Below, one piece after another: positions 17,358 to 28,904 of a stretch of DNA of 64,000 nt. Source of the DNA: Rhodococcus sp. B50 (GTDB lineage: Bacteria > Actinomycetota > Actinomycetes > Mycobacteriales > Mycobacteriaceae); NCBI RefSeq assembly GCF_013602415.1, contig NZ_WPAG02000002.1:3227480-3291479 (forward strand), given 5' to 3'. Below the pieces are notes generated by a model. That model ran no database searches and was not told the origin of the DNA. It saw only the letters and a program-made list of their open reading frames with translations. Positions within the stretch are counted from its first letter, which is position 1. Each line of letters starts with the position of its first letter. The position numbers were made by a program, and so were the translations under genes.

Positions 17358-18230
17358 ATGAACGTCGTGGCGTGGTTCGAGGTGATCTCCGGCGGAATGC
17401 TCACGACGGTGCAGGATCGCGGACGTCCCGGTTACGGCTCCTCGGGGCTCACCCGCTCCGGCGCCGCCGACCGGCGCGCGCACGACGCCGCGAATCGGCT
17501 CGTGGGCAACCAGCCGGACGCCGCGACACTCGAGGTCACCGGCGGCGGTCTCGTCGTCCGCAGTGTCGGCGAGACGACGGTGGCGGTGACCGGTGCCCGC
17601 GCCCACGTGACCGTGTGCGACCGACCGGTCGGCGACTGGGCGCGCATCGCCCTGCGGAACGACGACGTGCTGCGGATCGGCCTCCCGAACGACGGGTTGC
17701 GGATCTACCTCGCGGTGCGCGGCGGCATCGACGTACCGGAGGTGCTCGGCAGCAGATCAACCGACACCCTGTCGAACACCGGACCGTCACCGGTACGCAC
17801 CGGTGACAGGCTGCTCGTCGGCGCGATGTCGGCCACCCTGCCCGATGAGGAACAGTTCCCACCTCCGCCGTCGATGGACGATCCTGTGGAGATCCGGGTG
17901 CGGCCCGGGCCGCGCGACGACTGGTTCACCCCCGGATCGTTGCGCGCACTGTTCCACGAGACCTGGACGGTGACACCACAACTCGACCGGGTGGGCATCA
18001 GGTTCCATGGCCCCGGCCGCCTGCACCGGGCACGGCACGAGGAAATGCCCAGCGAGGGCATGGTTCCGGGGTCGCTGCAGATACCGCCGGACGGGCACCT
18101 GGTGCTGTTCCTCGTCGACCATCCCGTCACGGGCGGCTATCCGGTCGCCGCGGTGGCGATCGCCGCAGACCTGCCCGTCGCTGCGCAATTACGTCCCGGA
18201 CAACGGGTGCGGTTCGTGCCGGTGCGGTGA
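17358..18230 (+). CDS. pxpC: 5-oxoprolinase subunit PxpC (biotin-dependent carboxyltransferase-like)
   Basis: 290 residues with the family N-terminus GGMLTTVQDRGRPGYGSSGL and C-terminal EGMVPGSLQIPPDGHLVLF, plus GGYPVAAVAIAADL. It is the partner of PxpA and PxpB. It is normally in one operon with them; here the opposite-strand mgtE intervenes, so it must have its own promoter in the 87-bp divergent region it shares with mgtE. A 16-bp tandem duplication begins at its stop codon. Confidence 0.87.
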   Translation: MNVVAWFEVISGGMLTTVQDRGRPGYGSSGLTRSGAADRRAHDAANRLVGNQPDAATLEVTGGGLVVRSVGETTVAVTGARAHVTVCDRPVGDWARIALRNDDVLRIGLPNDGLRIYLAVRGGIDVPEVLGSRSTDTLSNTGPSPVRTGDRLLVGAMSATLPDEEQFPPPPSMDDPVEIRVRPGPRDDWFTPGSLRALFHETWTVTPQLDRVGIRFHGPGRLHRARHEEMPSEGMVPGSLQIPPDGHLVLFLVDHPVTGGYPVAAVAIAADLPVAAQLRPGQRVRFVPVR

Positions 18231-18259
18231 CCGTCGATTCTCGTGACCGCCGAGTCTCG
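18228..18259. repeat. 16-bp tandem duplication beginning at the pxpC stop
   Basis: TGACCGTCGATTCTCG (18228-18243, whose TGA is the stop) is followed at once by TGACCGCCGAGTCTCG, 14 of 16 identical, then TGAT. Confidence 0.85.
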
Positions 18260-18265
18260 TGATCA

Positions 18266-19309
18266 TCAGATTCGGGACCGGACGGACGGATCGGCCTCGT
18301 CCGTCGGGTCGGCGGTCGTCACCTGTCGCACGAAAGTGATCGCCTCGTCGAGTGCGTGTTTCGCCGGCGGCGAGATACCCGGCAGGCTGAGATAGCCGTG
18401 CACCGTGCGGGGGTAGTCGGTCTCCGTCACGTGACCACCCTTGTCCCGCAATGCCGACGCATAGCGAACGGCGTTGTCGCGCAACGGGTCGTGTCCCGCC
18501 ATTTGCACAAGGGCGGGCACGGCGGCACCGGCGAGCGTGCCGCGCAACGGTGCCGCGGTCGGCGCGTACGGGTCGGCTCCGGCCAGATAGAGACGAACGA
18601 ACGCCCGCATGCCGCGGGAGGTGAGGACGGGAGCGTTCGCGAACTGCCGCTCCGACGGGAACTCATCCTCCATCTCCGTCGCCGGATAGATCAGCACCTG
18701 GCCGACCGGCAGCGGACCGTCCGACCGTCCGGCGACATCGGCGACGACGGCCGCGAGATTGCCGCCGGCACTGTCGCCCGCGACCACGACGCGGGACGGA
18801 TCACCGTCGAACTCCGCAGCGTGCGCGACGACCCACCGGAACGCGGCCCAGCAGTCCAGGACCGCCGCGGGATACGGATGTTCGGGGGCGAGCCGGTAAT
18901 CCACCGACACCACGACGCACGGGGTCCGCGCGGCCGTGTGGCTCGCCCACCATTCGTTCTGCTCCGGGTTGCCGAGCACCCATCCACCGCCGTGGAACAG
19001 CAGCACGACCGGCAGCGGGCCGCTCACGCGTGCGGAGGGTCGATAGATCCTCAGACGGGTCCGGACCGGCGAGTCCTCGGCTGCGAGGTCGTCGATCGCG
19101 TCGTGCTCGAGGTCGACCCACCGGTCCTCGATCCGCACGCCGGGATGCGGCCGGCCCGAGATCAACCGGCCGACCGGAGACGACAGCAGCTTCGCGCGCG
19201 CAGCGCGGCGTGCCGGAATCTCGTCGACGCGTGCGTCGGCGATGGACTTGTTGGTGAAGCGTTCGAGGAACGCGAACACTTTCGTACGGAACGGCAGGGA
19301 GGCGACCAC
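18266..19309 (-). CDS. Alpha/beta hydrolase of the hormone-sensitive lipase (HSL) family
   Basis: 347 residues. The oxyanion motif HGGGW is at 106-110, the nucleophile elbow GDSAGG has Ser180, the acid lies in AGHDPLRDNA and the histidine in TVHGYLSLPG, so the triad is complete. VVSVDYRLAPEHPYPAA is characteristic of HSL/LipW-type carboxylesterases that act on short to medium acyl esters. There is no signal peptide, so it is probably cytosolic. It is convergent with pxpC. The natural substrate cannot be inferred from context. Confidence 0.85.
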   Translation of the reverse strand: MVASLPFRTKVFAFLERFTNKSIADARVDEIPARRAARAKLLSSPVGRLISGRPHPGVRIEDRWVDLEHDAIDDLAAEDSPVRTRLRIYRPSARVSGPLPVVLLFHGGGWVLGNPEQNEWWASHTAARTPCVVVSVDYRLAPEHPYPAAVLDCWAAFRWVVAHAAEFDGDPSRVVVAGDSAGGNLAAVVADVAGRSDGPLPVGQVLIYPATEMEDEFPSERQFANAPVLTSRGMRAFVRLYLAGADPYAPTAAPLRGTLAGAAVPALVQMAGHDPLRDNAVRYASALRDKGGHVTETDYPRTVHGYLSLPGISPPAKHALDEAITFVRQVTTADPTDEADPSVRSRI

Positions 19310-19358
19310 GAGGACAGACTAGGCCCTCGTGGCGGTGGAACCGGCCGACTCGGTCGGA

Positions 19359-19401
19359 CTCGGCGCTGCCGCGCAGGCGGTCAGGCTCGGCGCTGCCGCG
19401 C
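19359..19401. repeat. Duplication over the rlmB stop
   Basis: CTCGGCGCTGCCGCGC occurs at 19359-19374 and 19386-19401, with a 27-bp period. On the minus strand the similarity extends through the TGA stop, 22 of 24 bases. Confidence 0.85.
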
Positions 19402-20348
19402 GATGTCGGCGAGCACCACGCCCGCGGCGACGGAGGCGTTGAGCGACTCGACGTCTCCGGCCATCGGGATCGACAGCACCGCGTCGCAGGTCTCCCGCAC
19501 CAGGCGCGAGAGTCCCTTGCCTTCCGAACCCACGACCACGACCACGGGATCGGTGCCGTCGAAATCGTCGAGGTTGGTATCGCCACCCGCATCGAGACCG
19601 ACGACGCGGACGCCCCGGGACTGCCAGTCCTTGAGAGTGCGCGTGAGGTTGGTGGCACGCGCGACCGGCAGCCGGGCTGCGGCTCCGGCACTCGTGCGCC
19701 ACGCCACTGCGGTCACCGACGCCGAGCGGCGCTGCGGGATGACCACACCGTGCCCGCCGAAGGCCGCGACCGACCGGATCACGGCACCGAGATTGCGCGG
19801 ATCGGAGATGTTGTCGAGGGCCACGAGCAGCGGCCGCTCGTGATTCTCCGCGGCGCGGGCGAGCAGGTCGTCGGGGTGCGCGTAGCGGTAGGGCGGTACC
19901 TGGAGACCGATGCCCTGGTGCATCCCGTTGGCCGACAGACGGTCGAGTTCGGAACGCGAGACCTCGAGGATCGAGATGCCCATCTCGGCCGAGCGCTGCA
20001 CGGCTTCCTTGAGCCGCTCGTCGGCCTCCGCACCGAGGGCGACGTACAGAGCGGTCGCGGGGACACCGGCACGCAGGCACTCGACGACCGGGTTGCGGCC
20101 CAGCACCATCTCCGGCCCGTCCTCGGCCTTGCGACCTGCTGCGGGACGACGACCGCCGCCGCGAGGATCTGTGGCCTTGGCCGCGGCCCGGGCACGCCGT
20201 GCGGCGGGGTGGTAGGGCCGGTCCTCGGCCTTCGGGGTGGCACCACGCGCTTCGAGTCCGCGACGCCGCTGCCCGCCGGAGCCGACGACCTGGCCCTTCT
20301 TCGTGCCGCCCTTACGAATAGCGCCGCGACGCTGGGAATTGCCTGCCA

Positions 20349-20349
<1 letters not shown>
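19381..20349 (-). CDS. rlmB: 23S rRNA (guanosine-2251-2'-O)-methyltransferase RlmB
   Basis: 322 residues. A basic, Gly-rich leader (about 1-75) precedes the SpoU methyltransferase. A substrate-binding domain (about 80-155) is followed by the knotted SPOUT fold with [30 protein letters not shown] and [19 protein letters not shown], the three SpoU motifs. It methylates the P-loop guanosine of 23S rRNA using SAM. Its ATG overlaps the cysS stop by one base, as in the cysS-Rv3579c pair of Mtb. Confidence 0.92.
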
Positions 20350-21743
<1,394 letters not shown>

Positions 21744-21754
21744 GACCGTCGATC

Positions 21755-22240
21755 CTACCGCTCGTCCTGCTGCGCCAGGACCAGTGCGGTCGCAACCGCG
21801 GCCACACCTTCTCCCCGGCCGGTGAGGCCGAGCCCGTCCGTGGTGGTCGCCGACACGGAGACCGGACCGCCGAGCGCCTCGGACAGCACCGCCTGCGCCT
21901 CCTCGCGTCGCGGCCCGATCTTCGGGCGGTTCCCGATCACCTGAACGGCGGCGTTGCCCACCACCCAGCCGGCCTCGGAGAGCAGGCGTCGCACCTCCTC
22001 GAGCATGGCGACGCCGGAGGCACCGGCCATCTCGGCGCGTCCCGTACCGAAGACCGCGCCGAGGTCGCCGAGACCGGCAGCCGAGAGCACGGCATCGCAC
22101 AGGGCGTGCGCGGCCACGTCACCATCCGAATGACCCTCGCATCCGTCGGCATCCTCGAACAGCAGCCCGGCCATCCAACACGGCCGGCCGGGCTCCACGG
22201 GATGCACGTCCGTTCCGATGCCGACACGCACGATGCTCAC
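21755..22240 (-). CDS. ispF: 2-C-methyl-D-erythritol 2,4-cyclodiphosphate synthase IspF
   Basis: 161 residues with [15 protein letters not shown] (metal ligands Asp and His), [19 protein letters not shown] and [17 protein letters not shown]. It catalyses the cyclisation step of the non-mevalonate isoprenoid pathway, forming MEcPP. It lies 6 nt after ispD and 11 nt before cysS, so it is co-transcribed. Confidence 0.95.
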   Translation of the reverse strand: MSIVRVGIGTDVHPVEPGRPCWMAGLLFEDADGCEGHSDGDVAAHALCDAVLSAAGLGDLGAVFGTGRAEMAGASGVAMLEEVRRLLSEAGWVVGNAAVQVIGNRPKIGPRREEAQAVLSEALGGPVSVSATTTDGLGLTGRGEGVAAVATALVLAQQDER

Positions 22241-22246
22241 ATCTCC

Positions 22247-22945
22247 TTACTCGGTGCGGAGGCCGGATGCGAGCACGGCACGTGCCAGCACCAGATCCAG
22301 CGGGGTGGTGATCTTGAAAGCGAGCGGATCGCCCTCGACCGTGGTGACCCGGTGACCCAGCCGCTCGACGAGTCCCGCGTCGTCGGTGGCGTCAGCGGCG
22401 TCGCGGTTGGCCCGTTCGAGCAACGCGACGTCGAATCCCTGCGGAGTCTGTACCGCGCGAAGGGTCGACCGGTCGGGGGTGCCGGTGACGACGCCCTCGG
22501 CGTCCACACTCTTGATGGTGTCGACGACGGGCAGGACAGGAATCACCGCATCGCTACCCGTCCGCAACGCATCCACGACCCGGACGAACAGATCGGCCGG
22601 GGTGAGCGCGCGCGCGGCGTCGTGGACGAGGACGAACCGCGCTCCCGATGCCGCCGAGAGACCGGCACGCACCGAGTCGGCGCGTTCGGCTCCGCCCGCC
22701 ACCACACTCACCCGGTCGGCGAACGCCTCGCCGACCAGCCGGGCCGCGGGGGTCGCAGCCAGCTCGGGTGGCGCGACGATCACGACACGGTCGATCACCG
22801 CCGAGGTGAGCATCGCCTCGACCGAGCGGTCGAGCATCGTGCGACCGTCGAGTTCCACGAACGCCTTGGGCAGCGGTTCACCCAGGCGAACACCGCGGCC
22901 GGCCGCCGGAAGGATTCCGACGACCGGCCCGTTGCGATCGTTCAT
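22247..22945 (-). CDS. ispD: 2-C-methyl-D-erythritol 4-phosphate cytidylyltransferase IspD
   Basis: 232 residues with the nucleotidyltransferase N-terminus GILPAAGRGVRLGEPLPKAF, then VLVHDAARALTPADL and RAVQTPQGFDV. It transfers CMP to MEP, the step two enzymes before IspF. ATG 22945 lies 25 nt after carD. Adjacent carD-ispD-ispF is the conserved mycolic-acid bacteria order. Confidence 0.95.
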   Translation of the reverse strand: MNDRNGPVVGILPAAGRGVRLGEPLPKAFVELDGRTMLDRSVEAMLTSAVIDRVVIVAPPELAATPAARLVGEAFADRVSVVAGGAERADSVRAGLSAASGARFVLVHDAARALTPADLFVRVVDALRTGSDAVIPVLPVVDTIKSVDAEGVVTGTPDRSTLRAVQTPQGFDVALLERANRDAADATDDAGLVERLGHRVTTVEGDPLAFKITTPLDLVLARAVLASGLRTE

Positions 22946-22970
22946 GTGCAGTTTGCCGATGTCGCGCCCG

Positions 22971-23489
<519 letters not shown>

Positions 23490-23735
23490 TTAACACGTGA
23501 CCACATCGCCCTCCCGTCAACGGTGCAGGTCAGGGGCATCGAGCGCTGAGCCTGGGGCTTGACAGGCAGTCCGTTCCGTGTATCGGGTGACGTCCGACAC
23601 ACCCGCCGATCGGCGCCGGTCGCTCTCGCCGTCCGGACGAGAATCCGCACGAGATCCGGCCCCGACGTACACAGCGCACACGGGAACTACTACTCTGCCT
23701 AGTGGATTGCGAGCCTTACTCGAGTGGAGGAACCC

Positions 23736-24368
23736 GTGACTGCTCTCAAAGCGCCGACTCGCCGAGTCGTGACCGCTCTCGCCCTTGCCGCGGGAGCGGC
23801 GCTCACGATGTCCGCGTGCAGCGCCGGTCAGATCACCCAGACCTCGACCCAGGTCGCGGCCATCAACGGTTCCAACGTGGACGCCGGAAGCCTCGCGCTG
23901 CGCAACGTGCACGTGATCTACCCGGACTCCGAGGAATACAGCATCGAGCCCGGCGGCACCGCCCTGCTCGGCTTCACGATCGTCAACCTCGACCCGTACG
24001 TAGGCGACAACCTCACCGGTATCTCCACCGATTTCGCGGCCTCGGTCACGGGCACCCCCATCGAGGTCCCGCCGCAGTCCTCCGTGGTCGCCGGTGTCTC
24101 CGAGGCGAATGCCGCCCTCGTCGAGGAGGTCGACGAGTCGCCGCGTCCGAACAGCACCGAGGAGACCCCCTCTCCGGCTCCGGCCGCCGTCGTCAACAAC
24201 GTCGAGCTCGTGAACCTCTCCGAGGGTGTCCGTCCGGGTCTGACCATCCCCGTGACCTTCACGTTCGCCGAGGCCGGCGACGTGACGCTGTCCGTGCCGA
24301 TCGATGCCGGACCGGAGCTCCCCCGCGACGAGTCGGAGCTCTCGCCGATCGTGGGCGAAGCACACTAG
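23736..24368 (+). CDS. lpqE: LpqE-like secreted lipoprotein
   Basis: 210 residues from GTG 23736, with GGAGG 5 nt upstream. A signal peptide with lipobox MSAC (Cys28) predicts a lipoprotein. A beta-rich domain follows ([28 protein letters not shown]), then a Pro/Glu-rich linker (about 130-155). The match to Mtb LpqE (Rv3584) rests on position between carD and radA plus the overall pattern. Function is not established. A strong terminator follows. Confidence 0.8.
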   Translation: MTALKAPTRRVVTALALAAGAALTMSACSAGQITQTSTQVAAINGSNVDAGSLALRNVHVIYPDSEEYSIEPGGTALLGFTIVNLDPYVGDNLTGISTDFAASVTGTPIEVPPQSSVVAGVSEANAALVEEVDESPRPNSTEETPSPAPAAVVNNVELVNLSEGVRPGLTIPVTFTFAEAGDVTLSVPIDAGPELPRDESELSPIVGEAH

Positions 24369-24378
24369 GAATTTCCGC

Positions 24379-24417
24379 GGAAGGGCCCGGTCGAGCACAG
24401 CTCGGCCGGGCCCTTCC
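24379..24417 (+). terminator. Rho-independent-like hairpin after lpqE
   Basis: GGAAGGGCCCGG (24379-24390) pairs with CCGGGCCCTTCC (24406-24417). An inner CGAGC/GCTCG stem surrounds a 3-nt loop. There is no U-tract, as is usual in actinobacteria. Confidence 0.8.
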
Positions 24418-24445
24418 GTGTCCGCCCGGTGTCGGTACGACCGTC

Positions 24446-24451
24446 TATTCT
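24446..24451 (+). promoter_or_regulatory. -10 element giving a leaderless radA mRNA
   Basis: TATTCT ends 7 nt before the radA GTG, the spacing of a leaderless transcript. The terminator just upstream separates radA from lpqE. Confidence 0.5.
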
Positions 24452-24457
24452 CCGGCC

Positions 24458-25849
24458 GTGGCAAAGACCAAGACCCTCTATCGCTGTTCCGACTGCGCGC
24501 ACACCGTCGCGAAATGGGTAGGACGCTGCCCCGAATGCGGAACGTGGGGGTCGATGGACGAAGCAGCCGTCCAGCCCGTCGCGGTCGCGGCACGAGCCGG
24601 CACCTCGCTCGCCCGCGCCGGTGCCGCCGCCGTGCTGCCGAGCACCCCGGCCACTCCCCTGTCGCAGATCGACGGCAAGGCCACCCATGCGAAATCCACG
24701 GGCATCCCGGAGCTCGACCGCGTCCTCGGCGGCGGTGTCGTCCCAGGTTCCGTCGTCCTCCTCGCCGGCGAACCCGGCGTCGGCAAGTCCACGCTGCTCC
24801 TCGAGGTCGTGCACCGCTGGGCGCTGCGCGGCGAGTCCGATCGAGCCCTCTACGTCACCGGTGAGGAGTCGGCCGGTCAGGTGCGGTTGCGCGCCGATCG
24901 TACCGGTGCGGTGCACGACCGGGTCTATCTCGCCGCCGAGAACGACCTCGCGACGATCTTCGGACACGTCGAGCAGGTCGGGCCCACGCTGCTGGTCGTC
25001 GACTCCGTACAGACGATGCTCGCCGCCGATGTCGACGGCGTCACCGGCGGTGTTACGCAGGTACGCGCGGTCACCAGCGCCCTGACCTCCCTCGCGAAGT
25101 CCAGCGGCATCCCGGTGCTGCTCATCGGTCACGTCACCAAGGACGGCGCGGTGGCCGGTCCGCGCTCCCTCGAGCACCTCGTCGACGTGGTGCTGCACTT
25201 CGAGGGCGACAAGCACTCCACGCTGCGCATGGTCCGCGGGGTCAAGAACCGCTTCGGGGCCGCAGACGAGGTGGGCTGCTTCGAACTCGCCGAGGACGGG
25301 ATCGTCGGCGTGAGCGACCCGTCCGGATTGTTCCTGCAGCACCGAGACGAGGCTGTGCCCGGCACGGCCGTCACGGTGACGATGGACGGCAAGCGCCCGC
25401 TTCTCGGCGAGGTTCAGGCCCTCGTGGTGCCCACCCACAATCCGTCTCCACGACGTGCCGTGAGCGGCCTCGACTCCGCGCGGGTCGCGATGGTGCTCGC
25501 GGTGCTCGAGCGTCGCTGCGGCCTCGGCCGGCTCGGCAACTGCGACGTGTATGCCTCCACCGTCGGCGGCATGCGGATCACCGATCCGTCCGCCGACCTC
25601 GCGCTCGCGCTCGCCGTCGCCTCGGCCGTGCGCGATCAGCCCGTACCGGCCGGCACCGTGCTCCTCGGGGAGGTCGGCCTCGCCGGCGAGGTCCGTCGTG
25701 TCGCAGGCGCAGGCCGTCGTCTCGCGGAGGCGAACCGGCTCGGCTTCGACCGCGGAGTCGTTCCACGCGATGTCGAGGGTGTGCCGAAGGGCATGAAGAA
25801 GTTCGAGGTGTCGAACGTGGCACAGGCACTGTCGACACTCACGCGCTGA
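24458..25849 (+). CDS. radA: DNA repair protein RadA/Sms
   Basis: 463 residues. The N-terminal zinc finger uses C10, C13, C24 and C27. The RecA-like core has Walker A GEPGVGKS near 106 and KNRFG near 263, the RadA-specific motif. The Lon-protease-like C-terminal domain (about 330-463) contains [20 protein letters not shown]. It is a DnaB-like branch-migration helicase in recombination. In Mtb and Bacillus radA is directly followed by disA; here dinB and a thioesterase gene lie between. Confidence 0.95.
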   Translation: MAKTKTLYRCSDCAHTVAKWVGRCPECGTWGSMDEAAVQPVAVAARAGTSLARAGAAAVLPSTPATPLSQIDGKATHAKSTGIPELDRVLGGGVVPGSVVLLAGEPGVGKSTLLLEVVHRWALRGESDRALYVTGEESAGQVRLRADRTGAVHDRVYLAAENDLATIFGHVEQVGPTLLVVDSVQTMLAADVDGVTGGVTQVRAVTSALTSLAKSSGIPVLLIGHVTKDGAVAGPRSLEHLVDVVLHFEGDKHSTLRMVRGVKNRFGAADEVGCFELAEDGIVGVSDPSGLFLQHRDEAVPGTAVTVTMDGKRPLLGEVQALVVPTHNPSPRRAVSGLDSARVAMVLAVLERRCGLGRLGNCDVYASTVGGMRITDPSADLALALAVASAVRDQPVPAGTVLLGEVGLAGEVRRVAGAGRRLAEANRLGFDRGVVPRDVEGVPKGMKKFEVSNVAQALSTLTR

Positions 25850-25882
25850 ACCGCGATCCCGCTGCCGTGTCGGCGGCCGGTG

Positions 25883-25896
25883 CGAACATGTGTTCG
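25883..25896. promoter_or_regulatory. SOS (LexA) box over the dinB start
   Basis: CGAACATGTGTTCG is a perfect palindrome matching the core of the actinobacterial LexA box, TCGAAC-N4-GTTCGA (all CGAAC/GTTCG positions). It overlaps the GTG at 25890, so LexA would cover the transcription and translation start of dinB. Confidence 0.8.
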
Positions 25897-27152
25897 TGTC
25901 CGATGCGACGGTCCTGCACGCCGACCTCGACGCGTTCTACGCGTCGGTGGAGCAGCGCGACGATCCCTGGCTGCGCGGCAAACCGATCGTCGTGGGCGGG
26001 GGTGTCGTGCTCGCGGCGAGCTACGAGGCGAAGGCGCACGGCATCGTCACTGCGATGTCCGGCCGGGCCGCCCGCGCGCTGTGTCCGGGAGTGATCTCGG
26101 TGCCTCCCCGTATGGAGGCCTATGCGCAGGCCTCCCGTGAGGTGTTCGCGATCTTCGACCGCACGACGCCGGTCGTGGAGGGAATCTCGATCGACGAGGC
26201 GTTCCTCGACGTCTCCGGTCTGGGGCGTATCGCGGGCAGTCCCGTCGACATCGCCGCGCGTCTGCGCCGCACGGTCGCCGAGGAGGTGGGCCTGCCGATC
26301 ACCGTCGGCGTCGCGCGCACCAAGTTCCTCGCGAAGGTCGCGAGCGGGGTGGCCAAGCCCGACGGCCTGCTCCTCGTCCCTCCACACGCCGAATCGGAGT
26401 TCCTCCACCCGTTGCCGGTGGAGCGGTTGTGGGGCGTCGGCAAGGTCACCTCGGCGAAGCTGCACGCACACGGACTGAGGACCGTGGCCGACGTCGCCTC
26501 TCACTCCGAGTCCGATCTGGTATCGCTGCTCGGACGCGCGGCGGGAGGCCACCTGCACGCCCTCGCGATCGGTCACGATCCGCGTCCGGTCCGTCACCGG
26601 CGGCGCAGTTCGATGGGCGCGCAGCACGCTCTGGGTCGCGGACCGCACAGCATCGGGTCGGTGGAGGAAACGCTGCAGTTGCTCGTCGACCGGGTGTGCC
26701 GGCGGATGCGCCGGGCCGGGCGCCTCGGGCGGACGCTCGTCCTGCGGATGCGCTTCGCCGACTACACCCGCGCGACCCGCTCCCACACCCTTCCCGGGGC
26801 CACCGCCCGCACCGACATCCTGTCCGCGGCGGCACGCGACCTGCTCGAACAGACCCGGCCGCTCATCGCCGACCGTGGTCTCACTCTGATCGGGATCGCA
26901 GTGACGAATCTCGTCGGCGAAGGCGTCGAACAGCTCGAGTTACCGTTCGACGAACCCGTCGAAGCGGACGCCGCCGGTACCGGCGATGCGCGGACTCATC
27001 GTGCCGTCGACCGGCATGCCCTCGACGCCGTCCTCGACGACCTGCATTCCCGCTACGGTGCCGGCACGGTCACCTCGGCCGCCCTGCTCGGGCGCGAGCA
27101 CCGTTCCGGTGTTCCGTTGCTTCCCGACGACCCCGGCGAACCGACCTCTTAG
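25890..27152 (+). CDS. dinB: DNA polymerase IV DinB (Y family)
   Basis: About 420 residues. The catalytic carboxylates are in LHADLDAFYASVEQ and GISIDEAFLDVSG, and ITVGVARTKFLAKVASGVAKPDG follows. A helix-hairpin-helix and little-finger domain come next, then a beta-clamp motif QLELPF near 350. It is an error-prone translesion polymerase. The start is GTG 25890 or GTG 25896; both lie inside or at the edge of the SOS box, consistent with a leaderless mRNA. It overlaps the convergent thioesterase gene by 4 nt. Inserted between radA and disA. Confidence 0.92.
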   Translation: MFVSDATVLHADLDAFYASVEQRDDPWLRGKPIVVGGGVVLAASYEAKAHGIVTAMSGRAARALCPGVISVPPRMEAYAQASREVFAIFDRTTPVVEGISIDEAFLDVSGLGRIAGSPVDIAARLRRTVAEEVGLPITVGVARTKFLAKVASGVAKPDGLLLVPPHAESEFLHPLPVERLWGVGKVTSAKLHAHGLRTVADVASHSESDLVSLLGRAAGGHLHALAIGHDPRPVRHRRRSSMGAQHALGRGPHSIGSVEETLQLLVDRVCRRMRRAGRLGRTLVLRMRFADYTRATRSHTLPGATARTDILSAAARDLLEQTRPLIADRGLTLIGIAVTNLVGEGVEQLELPFDEPVEADAAGTGDARTHRAVDRHALDAVLDDLHSRYGAGTVTSAALLGREHRSGVPLLPDDPGEPTS

Positions 27153-27712
27153 ATCGCCGAGATGTCGTGCTCGCTCTGCGGGACACCGTCCACGAAGTCC
27201 CGTCCTTTGGCGAAGTGCTCATGCCCGACCAGCACGAACAGCGCCACCGACGACGCGACCACGACGTCCGGGTCGGCCAGTGGCCCGTCGACGATGCGTG
27301 CCTCCGCACTGGTGTAGACCTTGCGACGCACGGTGCCGTCGACACGCGCCCGGAACTCGAGGACCGAACCCAACGGGATCGGACGGGCGAAGTCCGTCTC
27401 GAAATGCCCGGTGACCACGGCGGAACGCAGAGCGGCGTTGCACGCCATGCCCTGCACCTCGTCGAATGCCGTCATCAGGATGCCGCCGTGGATGAATCCC
27501 GGTCCGCCCTGATAACGCGTGGCGACGTCGAGCCGGCCGAGCACCTCGAGGCCCTCACCGAGCGTGAACTCCATCGCCAGACCCGACGGTTGGTCGTCAC
27601 CACAGCCGAAGCATTTGCCCCAGTGCTGCGGCACCGGCACACCCGGGCCGGGATGGTCTTCCGGCAGGTCGGGAACGACGAGGTCGTCGGGCAGAGTCCA
27701 GGTGCTGCGCAT
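27149..27712 (-). CDS. PaaI-type hot-dog acyl-CoA thioesterase
   Basis: 187 residues with the hot-dog core GKCFGCGDDQPSGLAMEF, GPGFIHGGILMTAFDEVQG (catalytic His/Asp region) and a second strand set GHFETDFARPIPLGSVLEF. Family members hydrolyse acyl-CoA thioesters; the acyl group here is unknown. ATG 27712 is preferred to a much longer open frame, which lacks conservation. Divergent from disA, with 94 nt between. Confidence 0.82.
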   Translation of the reverse strand: MRSTWTLPDDLVVPDLPEDHPGPGVPVPQHWGKCFGCGDDQPSGLAMEFTLGEGLEVLGRLDVATRYQGGPGFIHGGILMTAFDEVQGMACNAALRSAVVTGHFETDFARPIPLGSVLEFRARVDGTVRRKVYTSAEARIVDGPLADPDVVVASSVALFVLVGHEHFAKGRDFVDGVPQSEHDISAI

Positions 27713-27806
27713 AAGCAAGTAATGTAGTTGCGCGGTCGGGAGCGCCGATCCGAGAGTCCGCGCATTGTGACGACCACCGCAGACCGCACAGGGAGGGGAT
27801 GTCCAG

Positions 27807-28889
27807 ATGACCGAGTCGGCGCCGGCCTCGACGCTGAGCGACACCATCGCTCGTCTGGCGCCCGGCACCGCGCTACGCGACGGTCTCGAACGGATCCTTC
27901 GTGGTCGGACGGGCGGACTGATCGTCCTCGGTTTCGACGAGAAGGTCGCCGAGCTGTGCGACGGCGGATTCGAACTCGACGTCGAATTCGCCCCTACCCG
28001 GCTACGGGAACTGTCGAAGATGGACGGGGCGGTGGTCGTGTCCACCGACGGCTCGCGCATCGTGCGCGCCAACGTCCAGCTCGTGCCCGATCCGAGTATC
28101 CCCACCGTGGAGTCCGGCACCCGGCATCGCGCCGCGGAGCGCACCGCGATCCAGACCGGATATCCGGTGGTCTCGGTCAGCCAGTCGATGAGCATCGTCA
28201 GCGTGTACGTCGACGGTCGCCGCCACGTCATCAACGACTCCGCGACCATCCTGTCCCGGGCCAATCAGGCCGTTGCGACACTCGAGCGCTACAAGGCCCG
28301 GCTCGACGAGGTGACCCGGCAGTTGTCCGTGGTCGAGATCGAGGACATCGTCACGCTGCGCGACGCGCTCACCGTGGCACAGCGACTCGAGATGATGCAC
28401 CGCCTGTCCGTGGAGATCGAGCAGGACGTGCTCGAACTCGGTACCGACGGTCGTCAGCTGGCCCTCCAACTCGAAGAACTCGTCGGTGACAACCAGCTCG
28501 CCCGGCAGCTCATCGTGCGCGACTACCTGGCCGGCGATCATGTTCCCTCTCCGCAGGAGGTAGAGCAGGCGCTCGAGCGTCTCGCCCGCCTGACCGACGT
28601 CGATCTGCTCGATCTGACGACCCTTGCGCGCGCCTTCGCATATTCGGGCACCATCGAGGCCCTCGACACCTCGATGAGTCCTCGCGGTTATCGCGTGCTC
28701 CATCGGGTGCCGCGGCTGCAGACCCGGCAGATCAACCGGCTCGTGGGGGCATTCGGCACCCTGCAGGGACTGCTCGCCGCCACCGCTGCCGATCTCCAGG
28801 CCGTCGACGGTGTCGGCGCCCTGTGGGCCCGGTACATCCGCGAAGGACTGTCGCGGCTGGCCGAAGCCGCCATCAACCATTACGACTGA
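27807..28889 (+). CDS. disA: Diadenylate cyclase DisA
   Basis: 360 residues. The DAC domain has DGA at 73-75 and RHR at 106-108, the catalytic signature for making c-di-AMP from two ATP. A central helical spine (about 150-290) and a C-terminal helix-hairpin-helix DNA-binding domain ([37 protein letters not shown]) follow. DisA scans DNA for branched structures and is functionally linked to RadA, two genes upstream. Confidence 0.95.
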   Translation: MTESAPASTLSDTIARLAPGTALRDGLERILRGRTGGLIVLGFDEKVAELCDGGFELDVEFAPTRLRELSKMDGAVVVSTDGSRIVRANVQLVPDPSIPTVESGTRHRAAERTAIQTGYPVVSVSQSMSIVSVYVDGRRHVINDSATILSRANQAVATLERYKARLDEVTRQLSVVEIEDIVTLRDALTVAQRLEMMHRLSVEIEQDVLELGTDGRQLALQLEELVGDNQLARQLIVRDYLAGDHVPSPQEVEQALERLARLTDVDLLDLTTLARAFAYSGTIEALDTSMSPRGYRVLHRVPRLQTRQINRLVGAFGTLQGLLAATAADLQAVDGVGALWARYIREGLSRLAEAAINHYD

Positions 28890-28904
28890 GCGGCCGTTAC
28901 CTGC

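Noticed and set aside
18356..19843. A 495-codon plus-strand open frame opposite the HSL esterase and rlmB
   Set aside because: It covers two genes with clear motifs on the other strand and is Arg/Gly/Pro-rich without conservation.
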